From: Chinchilla lanigera
Lineage: Eukaryota; Chordata; Mammalia; Rodentia; Chinchillidae
DNA: 64,000 nt
Assembly (NCBI RefSeq): GCF_000276665.1
Contig: NW_004955404.1
Coordinates: 30,998,749-31,062,748 of the forward strand
Direction of reading: 5' to 3'
Shown: positions 44,970-55,695 of the stretch, in pieces
Layout: each line of letters opens with the position of its first letter
How positions within the stretch are numbered: position 1 is the first letter of the stretch
Notes under the pieces: model-generated
Seen by the model: the letters and a program-made list of their open reading frames with translations, nothing else
The model's database searches: none
Told to the model about the DNA's origin: nothing
Translations under genes and position numbers: made by a program

Positions 44970-45345
44970 TATTAGTCACCCCAGGCTGTCATAACAAAAT
45001 ATCGTAGACTTGTTAGCTTTACACAGGAAGAATTTATTTCTCACAGTTCTGGTGGTTGAGAAGTCTAAGATCAACTTGCAAGCAGATTTAGTTCCCACGT
45101 GAGGGTTTCCTTCCAACCTTGTAGATGGCCAGCACCATGCTGTGTCCCCACTGTTGGAGAGAGAAATCTCTGACCTCTCATTCTCTTGTAATGGCACTAA
45201 TTCTATCATAAGAACTCCAACTTTATGGCTTCATCAAACTTCAAGACCTTCCAAAGATCTCACCTTCAAATACCATCATATTGGGAGATAAGGCTTTAAC
45301 ATACCAATTTTGGAGAACACAAATTTTTAGCACCTAACCCTCACC
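44970..45345 (-). mobile_element. MST/MLT-type MaLR LTR, antisense
   Basis: The plus strand shows TATTAGTCACCCCAGGCTGT, ATAACAAAATATCGTAG, TTTATTTCTCACAGTTCTGG, GATGGCCAGCACCATGC, and AATACCATCATATTGGGAG, the reversed MaLR LTR order. A 77-codon antisense frame at 44976-45209 lies inside it and is spurious. Confidence 0.75.
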
Positions 45346-47585
45346 TTCTCATACAATTAAACAGAACTAAATCATGTATCATGTATAAGATGTGGGATAT
45401 TGGGTGTACTTTGCTACAACTCTTCACACAATGCATATTTCTCTACATTTCTGTCAGATGACAAACCAAGCACTCCATACATGGACTCATTCCTAACTAA
45501 GGGATAAGGCTTTCTCATAAAAAAAATCCCACATAGTAATCACTTCTCCTGTACCTTGATCACTTAATCTGAGGTCAGATACTTCAGGAATGCCTTTGTC
45601 TGAGTGCCATAATTATATAACGCTTCAAAAAGTCAGCTAGCTACAATGAGCTGTAAGGACTGTGTCCCCCTATTCTATTGGTAATAAATGAAGCAAGTAA
45701 CTAAACATTATCTGTGCAAGTTGGTTTTATTTTTCTTTTTTCCACTGAGCAGAAAGGAAAAGATTTTTTTAAGGTAAAAATACAAGACTTGGTTCAAGAT
45801 CTTAAGAAATAAATTTTCTCCCACCAATGGCTGACTTTTCTTGCCACTGATTGAAGAAGAGATGCTTCCTCACCCTTGGAGATCTAAAACACAATTCTAT
45901 TTTCACCTCATTTTCCCTAGGTCCCATGTCTTCAGATTAAACAGAAGCGAAAGAAAATAGATTTTAAATATTAATCACTCCATTCAATATCCAAGCAGAA
46001 CAAATAACTGACAGGCAATTTCCAGCTTTTACACATTGTTCTCAGAAAGGCTCACAAGCAGCAGACTAGCAGGGACTGCCTCTCCGTGATATGCATTGTT
46101 ATGTTCTCTTGTGATTGTATAATCAAACAGCACGCATGTTTTACCTTGAAAATTAAAACATTTGATACTTCATATGCAAAACCCTCCCAAACATACAGAC
46201 AGACAGCATATACCTCTCTCCTTCTAGAAAAAAAAGTGAAAGCTATAGAAAGGGGTAGGGACAAACAAGAGAATAAGGCTGGGAGATTAAACTAGATTAG
46301 ACTGTAACCAGTGCATCAATTGAACCTAAAGTTATTTCCACATGTGGTCACATCAGATCACATCTCTATTCATCTTCCTGTCACTCTCACCAGGTTGACA
46401 AATCAACCTTGACTGAGAGAATTCACCCTGGAAGTACTAGCCATTATTGAACTAGGTTGTGAGAAAGAAAGAATCTAAAACTAGACAAAACGAAACTGCA
46501 GCTGAAAAATTAAAAGTGTTCAGCTGGTCAATGGGTTTTTCCTAATAAGAGGAATATAGTGTCTACGGGGAATGCTTATGGAGAAACATGAAAACATAAA
46601 ATATTTATGCATTCAGAAAAATTAAGTGAAGATCTCTGATGAACAGCAAAGTCACTAGAGTGGGGTTTACATCTGAATAAACTCTTAGGAAGCCTCCATA
46701 TGTTTTCTCTTTAAAAATATTAATACTTCCTGATTATCTTAAAATTGAGTGTCATATTTCTAAAAGTCTTAGCCTTAAGAAAATATACTCAACAATCAGT
46801 ATCTTTGCCCTGCTAGGAGTTGAGGGCAGTGGAGAAACTTTCCTTGAGAAGCCAAATCAGCTCTGCCCTTTTTTAACACTGAGAAAGAGCTGGTGGCACT
46901 TCTGAGGGAGAAGCAGGGAAAGGCAACACTATTCCTTAAAATACAGCTTCTCAACTACACCAGGCCCTCAAAATTCACTGAGCAGTACTGAATGTAATGT
47001 GGCATAAGAACACCCTTTACAAATAAATGAAACAAGTTCCTCCGTAGATCTGTAATGTTCTGACCATCAGGGTGAGTCAATATGGAAGGAGCTGGGAAAG
47101 AATGACATGAAAACTCCTTTCCTGCAGATTTCTTCAAAGAAAGAAGCTTCTGGCCTAAAGGCAGGTGGCTGTTTCTCAAGACCTCGCTTCTCTTTCCCGT
47201 TGGGATTCTCTCTCTGTCCTGTTGGAAGCAGTGATGACAACACAGCTTGAACAGATGTTGGAAACCCTAATAAGGAAAGAATAGCTGGTAGATTGAGAAG
47301 ATCAGAGTTTAAAAACCAGCCAACATGCAGTAAGTTCAGCTTTTATTTTTTCCCCTGATATTTAGAGGATTGAGAGCATTCAGGAAAGCCAGATACTTTG
47401 AAGTGGTCAACAAAGCAATAGGTCATCTTTTGTTTTGTTGTCATCTTTCCCCCTCTAACCTTGTAGATTTGGGTGTTCACAGTCATTTTTAGATGTTGTT
47501 CATTAGAGGCTGGAACAGCTAGCTATAGCCAGTGGACTGATCCTTGCTTTGAGGATTAGACAGATTAAGTTCTGTCTAATCTAAG
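45346..47585. other. Long noncoding stretch
   Basis: About 2.2 kb with no supported gene. Overlapping frames at 46052-46295 lie on opposite strands, and the antisense frame at 46955-47179 lies in a less AT-rich patch. None shows a family I recognise. Part of 46,800-47,280 could be an old LTR. Confidence 0.4.
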
Positions 47586-47589
47586 AAGA

Positions 47590-47815
47590 TGACTATGCCA
47601 CTCAGAATTTCTGTAACCTTGGGGCTGGGGATTTAGCTCAGCGGCACAGCGCCTGCCTGGCAAGAGCAAGGTTGTGAGTTCAATTCCCAGTACCGGAAAA
47701 AAACCAAAACAAACAAACAAACAAAAGAATTTCTGTAACCTTGACAATTATTTAACCTGTTTGAGCTACCTTCCTCATCAACACAATGATAATAACACCA
47801 TATTATAATATCAAT
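47590..47815 (+). repeat. MIR SINE, split by a young ID
   Basis: The MIR core runs across the ID insertion: CTGTAACCTTGACAATTATT, then TAACCTGTTTGAGC, CTCATCAACACAATGATAAT. This is the tRNA-derived mammalian-wide MIR pattern ('tgtgaccttgggcaag...taacctctctgagcc'). Old and noncoding. Confidence 0.7.
47621..47725 (+). repeat. Young ID SINE inserted in MIR, 17-bp duplication
   Basis: Body GGGGCTGGGGATTTAGCTC to AATTCCCAGTACCGG with a CAAA tail. Perfect direct repeats AGAATTTCTGTAACCTT at 47604-47620 and 47726-47742. Confidence 0.95.
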
Positions 47816-48189
47816 GTGAACATCACACCTCTAGGACTATTAAAAGTTTTCACTCTAGAAGAAAGTAGTGTACTTAAATTTATGTATAAAATGGAATGCA
47901 ACTTCTTACATAGGTTCCTAATCTCATATAACAGTTATACCAATTTCTCAGTCAAATTTCACAGACTAAAATTTTTAGGAAAATATACAGCTATAATTCC
48001 CATTTATGTTATTGTAAGCTTAAATCTCTGGTTTTCTCTTTTGTGATCAACAGAATCACAGAAAATCTCTGCTTGTTCTTAGCATTAAGATTGATCTAGA
48101 CATTTCAGTTGTTTCAAAATTTCTCAAGTAAAATAGATTAATATTCTAAATAAAATGTTCATTTGTCTTTCAAAAAACTTACCAAAATA

Positions 48190-48292
48190 GGGGGCTGGGG
48201 ATTTACCTCAGCGGCACAGTGCCTGCCCGGCAAGCGCAAGATTGTGAGTTCGACCCCCGGTGTCGGCAAAAAACCCAACCACCACCCCCCAA
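48190..48292 (+). repeat. ID SINE with C-rich tail, 18-bp duplication
   Basis: Body GGGGCTGGGGATTTACCTC to GTTCGACCCCCGG, with an unusual CCCAACCACCACCCCCC-type tail instead of CAAA. Direct repeats AAAAAACTTACCAAAATA flank it at 48172-48189 and 48293-48310. The A-box changed to TTACCTCAG and the B-box to GTTCGACCCCC. Confidence 0.93.
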
Positions 48293-48310
48293 AAAAAACT
48301 TACCAAAATA

Positions 48311-48710
48311 CTCCTTCATAATGTTTCAAAGAATGATTGCTCCTGAAATTGGCATTTCAAGAAATAAACTAGAATTATTCTGAATGTCTCTCCTTGTCTG
48401 ACATTCTACAATTCTGTGATTTATGGGATTTTCAGAATATAGAAATGTGTAAGTTCCTTCTTCTCCAGGGAATCCTAACTAAATAATTAATCCTTGTTTC
48501 AAGGATAGCTCAGGAGCACATGTGCAAATGAGACAAACTGAGTCATACTCAAATCTCCAGCTTCTTGAGAAAAAGGGCCGCATTTCTTATCTCTTTGCTA
48601 CTTTCCGCAGGCTACTGAGCTCCCGTATTATCACAACCATTTCTAACTCTTGGGTGACCAAAGCCTGGACATTCTATGGGCTCAATGATAACAAAGTTAA
48701 AATTTTAAAG
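48311..48710. other. Noncoding stretch
   Basis: No gene. The frame at 48522-48725 runs into a B4 SINE and is not credible. Confidence 0.4.
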
Positions 48711-48711
48711 G

Positions 48712-48920
48712 TAAACTTGGCATAGTGGCATATGCCTTTAACCCAGGTACTCGGGAGACTGAGGAAAGAGAATCACAAGGGTAAAGTCTGGACAAACTAG
48801 TGAGGCCCTATCTCAAATTTTAAAAGTAAAAATAAAAAGCGTTGGAGATATAGCCAATGGTAGAGTACTTGTCTAGCATTGCAAGTCCTTAGGTTCAATC
48901 CCCAGTACTACAAAAAGAAA
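48712..48920 (+). repeat. B4 SINE
   Basis: B1-like half (CTTGGCATAGTGGCATATGC, TACTCGGGAGACTGAGG), then an ID-like half (TTGGAGATATAGCCAATGG, GGTTCAATCCCCAGTAC) and an A-rich tail. Divergent, old. Confidence 0.8.
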
Positions 48921-49805
48921 ACAATTCAAAACGTAAGCATGTGAACTTTAGAGTGCTTTTCATGATAAAGCAAGACGTGTACCATAGGAAGCACTATAGT
49001 GTATGAACATTTGCTTCCTCCCTGGATTTATTCAGAAAGAATTTGCATGACTCCATTGGTAAAGTGTTGTTCAGCATAACAAAAATACTCCTGATCAATG
49101 CCTGCTATCACCACTATTCGGAACCACATGTAACTGTCTTCTTCCTCTGTTGTTCCCCCATTTTTCTTCTCACATCACTATTTCCAACTTTCTACTTCAG
49201 AACTTTATCCTTTTAAAAGTCTCAAAAGAGGATTGTAGATGTTCAGGGAATCATTTGAAACCTGAAATACCCATAATGAAAGAAATATTTAGTTATGGAA
49301 AAAATACAGAAGAATTGGGCCAATTTTGTCACTGTTCAAATGAAACGTTCTTTAAAAAGAAAACTTCTATAATTTCTGCCTCACCTACTTTTGATTATCT
49401 CCCACAGTCTATTTCCTAAAGAATAATCATGAAGAAATTTGGATGCTGAATATTCATAGCTTTTAAACAATATACCAAAATGTGCCTAGATGACTAAATT
49501 AAATCTACAGTGGTGCTACTTGTTATCTACTCGTGCATTGCATTCCGCTCAATGGACAAGCATAACAGGACTGGCAAAGTTCACTGAAGATTTACAATCT
49601 GAAGATGTCACCACATATGAAGGAGCTTTGACAGAAGGTCAGTTATGCAGTGTGTGTTCACACACTTGCACATGAACATGTGCCAAACTTTTTAAGTAGA
49701 GCGTCACATAGAGATGATAATTTCAAAAGTTTCACCTGCATGGAAAAAGAACATGACTAGAAACCTTCCATTTTTACTTGTAAATGCTTATGAAGGGAAG
49801 TTTAG
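48921..49805. other. Noncoding stretch
   Basis: No gene is supported. Frames at 49150-49419 and 49490-49675 lie close together but have no recognisable similarity or splice context. Confidence 0.4.
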
Positions 49806-49807
49806 CT

Positions 49808-50225
49808 TTTTTTTTTCTTTTAAAGAGAAAAAACAATAACAAAATAACAACAATGAAGACAAAAACAAAACAACACAAAAACCATACAGGATTTCAAAAC
49901 AATACAACAGGAATCAACAATGGTTGTTATACTACACATTGCCTTCTTCAATGAAGTTGCTCAGATCACCAGATGCAAGAATGCAAGATTGATCAAACAA
50001 TTAAAGACAATAGTAAGTAATAAAAAACACTAGAAACAATACAGAGCTTCATTAAACAAGATAGTAGGAATTCAACAATGGTTGCTATACTGCACATTGT
50101 TGTCTTCAAATCAGTTATTCCGATTACTACACATAAGCATGCAGAATTGGGCAAGAAAAAGAAATTAAGCATTTACTGTTCCCTTCAACAAACCAATAGA
50201 CATCAGCAATAGCTTTCTTTTTTAA
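49808..50225 (-). mobile_element. Antisense L1 3' end with duplicated 3' UTR module
   Basis: The reversed tail TTTTCTTTTAAAGAGAAAA opens it. Two copies of the reversed module follow: CAACAATGG...CAGATCACC and CAACAATGG...GATTACTAC, about 158 bp apart (49915 and 50073). The same spacing occurs in the sense copy at 1-722. Confidence 0.75.
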
Positions 50226-50756
50226 CAACTGAGTTTCCTTAAGTTTAACTGAGCTCCAGTTTAGAAGTTGGGTTATCCTTCATGATCATAGTTCAGGAAT
50301 CTGTTCATTCAACAGTTACTCAATCTACTTTTATTTTAGCAGTAAACTGCAGTGTCTTCTAACGTTCTTGACGTTGTATTTTTTTAACTAAGTCCCTTCA
50401 TTCTCAGAAACTTTCAAATAAGTCAAAACAATTCAAACTTCCATTGGATCTTTTGTATGCACACTCCAAGATCAACTGGCAATAATGTAGGTCATGCAGC
50501 CGGATAAAATTATAATATGACCGAGAACATATGAGAAACGCCAAGGTTCACTACTACCTCACATCTCACAGATCTTTGTACCAGAAAAGTGAAAAGCAGT
50601 TTTTATAGCATGTATTTTAGTATTTTTTCTTTCTAAGAATAAGTTATTATTATTCTGAGAAATATATAACCTAATAATTCTAGCTATGTTTTAAGGTTTT
50701 GGTGTACAACACTTAACTGCCTTTAGACTTTTTGTACTTTGTTGTTTCACATGGGT
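50226..50756. other. Noncoding stretch
   Basis: No gene. AT-rich. Confidence 0.4.
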
Positions 50757-51168
50757 TACAGAATGGTTCAAAAAGACCCCCACCTCTTTCCCGCCTCTGA
50801 TGATTTATCTTGGTGCCAACATGATTGTCATGAGAGATTGTCATGAGATTGCTCATGAGAGATGCCTAGGAAATGAGTCAAGCACAGTTCTGAGTGTGTC
50901 TGTGTGGGTCATGGGGCATGACCTTGGGAACTATATCTGGTCCCTGGCTCTTTCTGGGGGTTGGGGGTTTTTCCTTGCTCTCCCTGCTTCCTGGATTCCT
51001 TGAGGTGTACAGATTTCCTTCACCATGTCCTTCCAATGTGATGTTTCTGCCTTGCAACCAGCTGACCACGAGCCAAAACCTCCAAAACTATGATCAAAAC
51101 AACCTCTCCTCCTGTAAATTGTGTATGTCAGATATATTCTTGCAGCAATGGAAATGTTGAGTCATACA
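50757..51168 (+). mobile_element. MaLR LTR (ORR1-like)
   Basis: Ordered blocks GTGTGGGTCATGGGGCATGA, CCTTGGGAACTATATCTGG, CTCTTTCTGGGGGTTGG, CACCATGTCCTTCCAATGTG, GCTGACCACGAGCC, and ACAACCTCTCCTCCTGTAAA near the 3' end match a rodent/eutherian MaLR LTR in sense orientation. No internal gene. Frames of 63-88 codons here are chance. Confidence 0.65.
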
Positions 51169-51169
51169 A

Positions 51170-51890
51170 CACCCCACCTCTAACACGCGCTATAGGTTAA
51201 ACTCTCATCACAAAGAGCCCAAAGGCCACAATCTCTCAGGAGTGAGTGTGAGGAGGAGAGGAGACTCCACCTCAGTGAGACTTTCCTTCACCAAAAGGAA
51301 GTAAGGTTGCCACTGTAACAATAGCCTGATGTATAATAAGAGGACAGCGGTAGCTATGTCAGGAGATTATGAAGATTAAATGAGAAAACTCAGAGAGTCC
51401 ACTGTGATTCAGCACTCTCTCCCTTTACATCTAATCCACACTAACTCAGCTGTATTCCCTCAGCTGTGCACACGTCCCTCCTTTTGCCATGTTACTTCAC
51501 TTCCAAGAAATTACCCAATTTTGCTGTGCCACAGTCTTTTCTAGTCAGACCTTATATTATTCTGGGAACACTCTTGTGCCTTGAGCCAAACTCAGAATCA
51601 ATACAGTCATAATCTCATTGAAGGGAAAAAAAATCTGTCTGTGCACCTGAAGCCACATCTCTGCTTCCCAATCCTCATTTCCCTACACATATCCCCCGCA
51701 ACTCAACTGAGCGAGTATTTAGTATGAACATAGCGTGCACTTAGTGCTAGAGCACCCACAGTGCAACAGAAACATCTCTGCTCTAAAACAACATAAAATC
51801 ATAACAAAATCACAATTATATTTCATTAAAATTGTGCCTTAACTACCCAGCTACAGTAAAATGTCCATGAAACAAAACCAAAGTATAGTA
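51170..51890. other. Noncoding stretch with a MIR-like fragment
   Basis: No gene. A MIR-like piece lies at about 51,325-51,385 (GTCAGGAGATTATGAAGATT, AAATGAGAAAAC). The rest is unassigned. Confidence 0.45.
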
Positions 51891-51894
51891 GGAA

Positions 51895-52172
51895 TATACT
51901 CATGTATTCCTCAGGATCTGCCCAGAACTCCCTGTCAGATACCAAACTCCATAGATGTTCATCCTCCTTTAAACTTTAACGCTGCTAGGTTACTTGCAAT
52001 ATCCACTAGAATGTAAATATTATGAAAACAACAATGTATTGCTTGTGGGATAACAGCAAAACATGTACATGTTTAGCACAGATGCAGTTTTTTGCTCAAA
52101 TATTTTTGCTCTCTAATCGGTTGAACCTGCAGCTGTGGAATCTATGGATACCGAGGGCTGATTATACAACAA
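51895..52172. mobile_element. Tigger-family MITE (MER2/MER44-like)
   Basis: The right end reads CTGCAGCTGTGGAATCTATG then GATACCGAGGGCTGATTATA. Its reverse complement is the Tigger terminus, with CCCTCGGTATCC. The left end has CAGATACCAAACTCCATAG. The interior has AAACATGTACATGTTTAGC, matching the 'gaacatgtacag' block of these non-autonomous elements. Noncoding, ancient. Confidence 0.7.
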
Positions 52173-52324
52173 ATATTTAAATTAGGGTTGCTAAACAATC
52201 TCTCCAAAATACTGGCAAGAATCAGTATGAGTTAAGTGAGCCAAAAAATGGAGTAAGAATGATTCGGGTAATATGATGGGGAAAGTGAAGGGCCAGTGTG
52301 GCTAGAGTTGTGATTTTAGGGAGC

Positions 52325-52720
52325 ACGGTGCTCAGTGAGGTGGACAGGAGGAAGGGATAGGGCAAGCTGGCCCTTGATGATCACATTAATTTTTGCTGAG
52401 GAGACTAAGAAAGGACTAAAGGGTTTTAGGCAGAGGAAGAACGTGGTCTTATTTACACTGAGACAATGTAAAGCGCATTGTCGCTGCAATGTGGGAAACA
52501 GACTATAGAGGTTACAACGGCGGATGCTCAGAGACCAGTTAAGATTTCACTGGACTAAGTTCAACAGAGAGATGCTCACAGGTTGAACTCAGATGGTGGA
52601 TGATAATAGAATAGTCAGATCTGAAAAATAGTCAGTCATGAAAGTAAAATTCAACAGTGACACGGAGAGAGAAATTAAGGTGACTCTCAAATTTCTGGTG
52701 TTCCAACTTAACACTTTGCA
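52325..52720 (+). repeat. Ancient mammalian repeat, family not assigned
   Basis: The order AAGGACTAAAGGGTTTTAGG, GAACGTGGTCTTATTTACAC, GCTGCAATGTGGG and CAGAGACCAGTTAAG resembles an old mammalian repeat that I know by pattern only ('gggagtgacatgatcagatttg... agaccagttagg'). No name can be assigned without a database. Confidence 0.35.
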
Positions 52721-52815
52721 ACACAGGCAATGGATAACATAACTTCTGACATTGATTCCTTTATGCATTTAACAAATGTCTAAGTGAAAAAAAATTAAAA
52801 TAAACAGATATCTAA

Positions 52816-52905
52816 GTGAGCTATGGATATAGCTCAGTAGTAAAACACTTGCCTAAAATATGCATAGCTCTGGGCTGGAACCCCAGACCTGCTAAAATAA
52901 AAATG
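52816..52905 (+). repeat. Older ID/B4-like SINE
   Basis: GGATATAGCTCAGTAGTAAA, CACTTGCCTAAAATATGC, and a degraded B box GGGCTGGAACCCC, then AAAATAAAAA. The 155-codon frame at 52816-53283 begins in this SINE, crosses an antisense ID, and has no recognisable family. Confidence 0.7.
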
Positions 52906-52955
52906 ACAAGCAACTATATGACTCCCTGTATAGTGATTTATAATGAATTTGAATC

Positions 52956-53048
52956 CAGTTTTTTTTTTTTCCTGTATCAGGAATCGAACTCACGACCTTG
53001 CACTTGCCAGGCAGGCGCTGTGCCACTGAGCTACATTCCCAGCCTCCT
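52956..53048 (-). repeat. Young ID SINE, antisense, inside a MIR
   Basis: Poly(T), then the reversed ID body (CAGGAATCGAACTCACGACC to ACATTCCCAGCC). 11-bp direct repeats GAATTTGAATC at 52945-52955 and 53049-53059. Confidence 0.92.
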
Positions 53049-53192
53049 GAATTTGAATCTGAATACTGGTTCTGCTTCTTATCCTTCTGTGTTCTTGATC
53101 AAGGTTCTTAACTATAAGATGAAGATCCTCAAATATCATTCTGGATCACTTCTGAAGTTCCTCAGAGTATCAAGAATTTGTGGGAAGCAGAT
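53049..53192 (+). repeat. MIR SINE (probable)
   Basis: After the ID, GAATTTGAATCTGAATACTG, then GTTCTTGATCAAGGTTCTTA matches the MIR order ('gaatcccagctctgcc...ttgggcaagttacttaacct'). Divergent. Confidence 0.45.
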
Positions 53193-53384
53193 GAAATACA
53201 TATTTGTGAGGCAAATCCTGCTCTTCAGAGATTTGGTCTTGCATCATTGGCATACAGAGTCACTTCATATCCTATTTTTGTGAAATGATTGTTCTGTTAG
53301 TGAAGACCGATGGCCAACTGGGACGAATATGACTGGAATAAACAGATTATCAGGTATTCATTTCCATCTCATTCCTTTTTTTAT

Positions 53385-53500
53385 CTTTTTGAGACAGGGT
53401 CTCACTATGTCATTCAGGCTGGCATTGAACTCACTCTAGCCTAAGCTGGTCTTGAACTCATGGTGGTCTTCTTGCCTCAGCCTCCTGAATGCTAGGCCAG
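53385..53500 (-). repeat. B1 SINE, antisense
   Basis: TTGAGACAGGGTCTCACTAT, CAGGCTGGCATTGAACTC, AGCTGGTCTTGAACTCATGG, TTGCCTCAGCCTCCTGAATG. The GGCATTGAACTC/GGTCTTGAACTC pair is the internal duplication characteristic of rodent B1. Confidence 0.85.
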
Positions 53501-54868
53501 TCTTTTTTTTTTTTCCAATCTAGAAATTAGGACTTTGATGAGAACTCTCCTAATATTTAAAAGCTAGATCAATTTTTAAATTAAGAGAATATAGGTCTAA
53601 TAAAACGCACCTGAGGGTCACATGAACATTTGGCCTCCAGTTTGGAAGCTCTGGTCTACTGCGGCATCAAATAATTGGGACCAAAAGAACAAGAGAGAAT
53701 TTGGATGGTGGCAATAGAGTGGTACAACCCACACACAGAAACCCTGCCTCACCGAATAAGCAATGCTCCAACCATATGAGCTGGCACAGAACATGAATGA
53801 AAGGAAAGGAATGGAAATGTGAAACTGAGAGACAATTCAAACACTTTCTAATGGACTCTAACTGTGTATACACATTTGTGCGTTATGAGGCGATGTTTTA
53901 ATTCATAGATGCAGTAAGTATTGATCAGCTCAGGATAATTGGCTTTTCCATTTGCCTTAAGCTTTTATCATTTCTTTATGGTGAATATATTCAAATTCCT
54001 CTGTCTAGCTATTTTTGAGATATATAATACATTATCACTAACTCTACTCACCCTGCTGTACATATAACACAAGAATTTATTCCTCCTATCTAACTATAAC
54101 AATGGACTCATTGATCAAACACTTTTCTTTATATTAATTATGAATTTCAAAAGAGGGAGGATTTCTGCCTTTTATGTATATTCTGAACTTATCTAGCACA
54201 ATTTTTGTATGTCAGATTAAAAATCTATTAATTCTATTCCTTTGATGTGCAGGACAAAATTCTTTGTAAGAAATGAAACCAATTTTCTCACTCATTAAAT
54301 ACATGTTATCAACAGTGGTTTTTCTAGTTAGATTAGAGGATGAGCAAACTCTATTGGCTAAAAATAAGCCATATAACCATCTAAAAGGTTTAGAGAGTAA
54401 CCAGAAACTTCTCTACTTCCAGACGTCCTCAACTATTGATAAAAACGCTAATATTGTAAATGTGTGGAATCGGCATAGAACTCATACTATTTCCCTTAAA
54501 CATGATATTCGAGGGGTGAAAGACTATGAATATCATCACACTCTACAGCCGTTAACGCTGAAAAGTTTGAAGTCTGTGTTGGAGTAGATACTGGGCAATG
54601 AGATCATACTCCTGTTTCCTTAGGACCTAATTGATTCCCTGAAGGTCTTGGAGCAGAAGAAAGAAGGACGGACATCAAGACGAAAGGCAAGACCCTTATC
54701 GCAGTAAGGAAGTAAAGACTGTAGATCTTAAGAAAGTATGTAGAGAGGTACAGGGGCAGGACCTCCAGTGAGAAGTGAGGGAGCTGCTCGCATAGGGCAT
54801 CTCCAGGTTTCAGGGTGAGATGGAATACCAGTGCCCCACAAAACAGGTTAGGTACGGCTGGTCTCGGT
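53501..54868. other. Noncoding stretch containing a 104-codon open frame
   Basis: No gene is established. The plus frame at 54273-54587 (104 codons) has several CpG dinucleotides toward its 3' end, but no recognised motif, signal peptide or splice context. No 3' poly(A) remnant follows it. It is unproven and most likely chance. Confidence 0.35.
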
Positions 54869-54873
54869 ATTCT

Positions 54874-54931
54874 GCCCTCTAGCAGCTCACAAATAGGCCC
54901 TCCAGCAGCTCACAGATAGACCCTCCAGCAC
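54874..54931 (+). repeat. 23-bp tandem minirepeat
   Basis: Units GCCCTCTAGCAGCTCACAAA(TAG) and GCCCTCCAGCAGCTCACAGA(TAG) occupy 54874-54896 and 54897-54919, with a partial third unit (ACCCTCCAGCAC) to 54931. The repeat stops just before the CTCF-like motif at 54966. Confidence 0.85.
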
Positions 54932-54965
54932 ACTATAGAAAAGCCCGGCGGCTGGGAGAAATTTA

Positions 54966-54980
54966 CCACCAGGTGGCGCC
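54966..54980 (+). promoter_or_regulatory. Candidate CTCF binding site
   Basis: CCACCAGGTGGCGCC matches the core CTCF consensus (CCAC-N-AGGTGGCGC). It is the clearest such match I noticed, in a patch richer in GC and CpG than its surroundings. Binding is an inference from motif similarity only. Orientation is set so that the CCACCAGGTGGC strand is plus. Confidence 0.55.
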
Positions 54981-55171
54981 CACAGCTTTTGTTTCCTATC
55001 TCAATACACGTCACCAAGTGGCATAACAAATCCAGCTTTATAAAGCTGATTTCCCTTTATCTATCCACTTAAAATGGTCCACCCCAACTTTGATGCTCCT
55101 CACCCCAACTCCTAAAAATGTTAAGCTAGACTATAGGCAGAGTCAAGGCTTCTACCTCGGAATAGTTAGTT

Positions 55172-55245
55172 GTAGCTGGGCTGGGAGTCAAACCCGGGCC
55201 CTGCGCCTTCAAGGGGCTAACCCTGAGCTGCATCCCTAACCGCTA
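55172..55245 (-). repeat. tRNA-derived SINE (ID-like), antisense
   Basis: On the minus strand GGTTAGGGATGCAGCTCAGG starts it, and a B box-like GGGTTTGACTCCCAGC ends it. The GCTAGCCCCTTGAAGG-like middle differs from the young ID family. An old relative or a tRNA pseudogene-derived SINE. Confidence 0.6.
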
Positions 55246-55372
55246 CTTCTGAATACCTTAAGGGTAGATTCAAACCTTTTTGCCAAAAGCTTTTGAGTAT
55301 CAGCTATTGCAGGGCTCTGGGGAAGACATCGGTGAACAAAACCTTAACAACGTCACCTGCCATGGTAGTGCT

Positions 55373-55695
55373 CTTAGTCCATTTTTGTCCTGCTGTGGCA
55401 GAATCCCACAGAAAAGCTCATTCATAAAGAACAGGGAGTTATTTCCACAGTTCTAAGGGATAAGAAGTCCAAGACCAAGGCACCGGCATCAGATGCACAC
55501 GTTCTTGCTATGCTGTCACATAGTAGAAGGTGGAAGAGCAAAAGGGAAAATCTATTTCTGCAAGCCCTTTTGATAGATGCATTAATCCATTCACGAGAGC
55601 AGAGGCCTCGTGACCTAGACACCAGCCAAAATCCTCCACCTGCAACACCACCACAGATTAAATTTCTAATACATGCATCTTGAGGACATTCAGAC
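55373..55695 (-). mobile_element. MST/MLT-type MaLR LTR, antisense
   Basis: The plus strand has TGCTCTTAGTCCATTTTTGT, CTGCTGTGGCAGAATCC, CCAAGACCAAGGCACCGGCA, ATCCATTCACGAGAGCAGAG and CTTGAGGACATTCAGACTC, the reversed MaLR order. The 66-codon antisense frame at 55422-55622 is within it. Confidence 0.7.

Noticed and set aside
52816..53283. 155-codon frame
   Set aside because: It starts in an old ID-like SINE, crosses an antisense young ID and continues into MIR-like sequence. No coherent protein.
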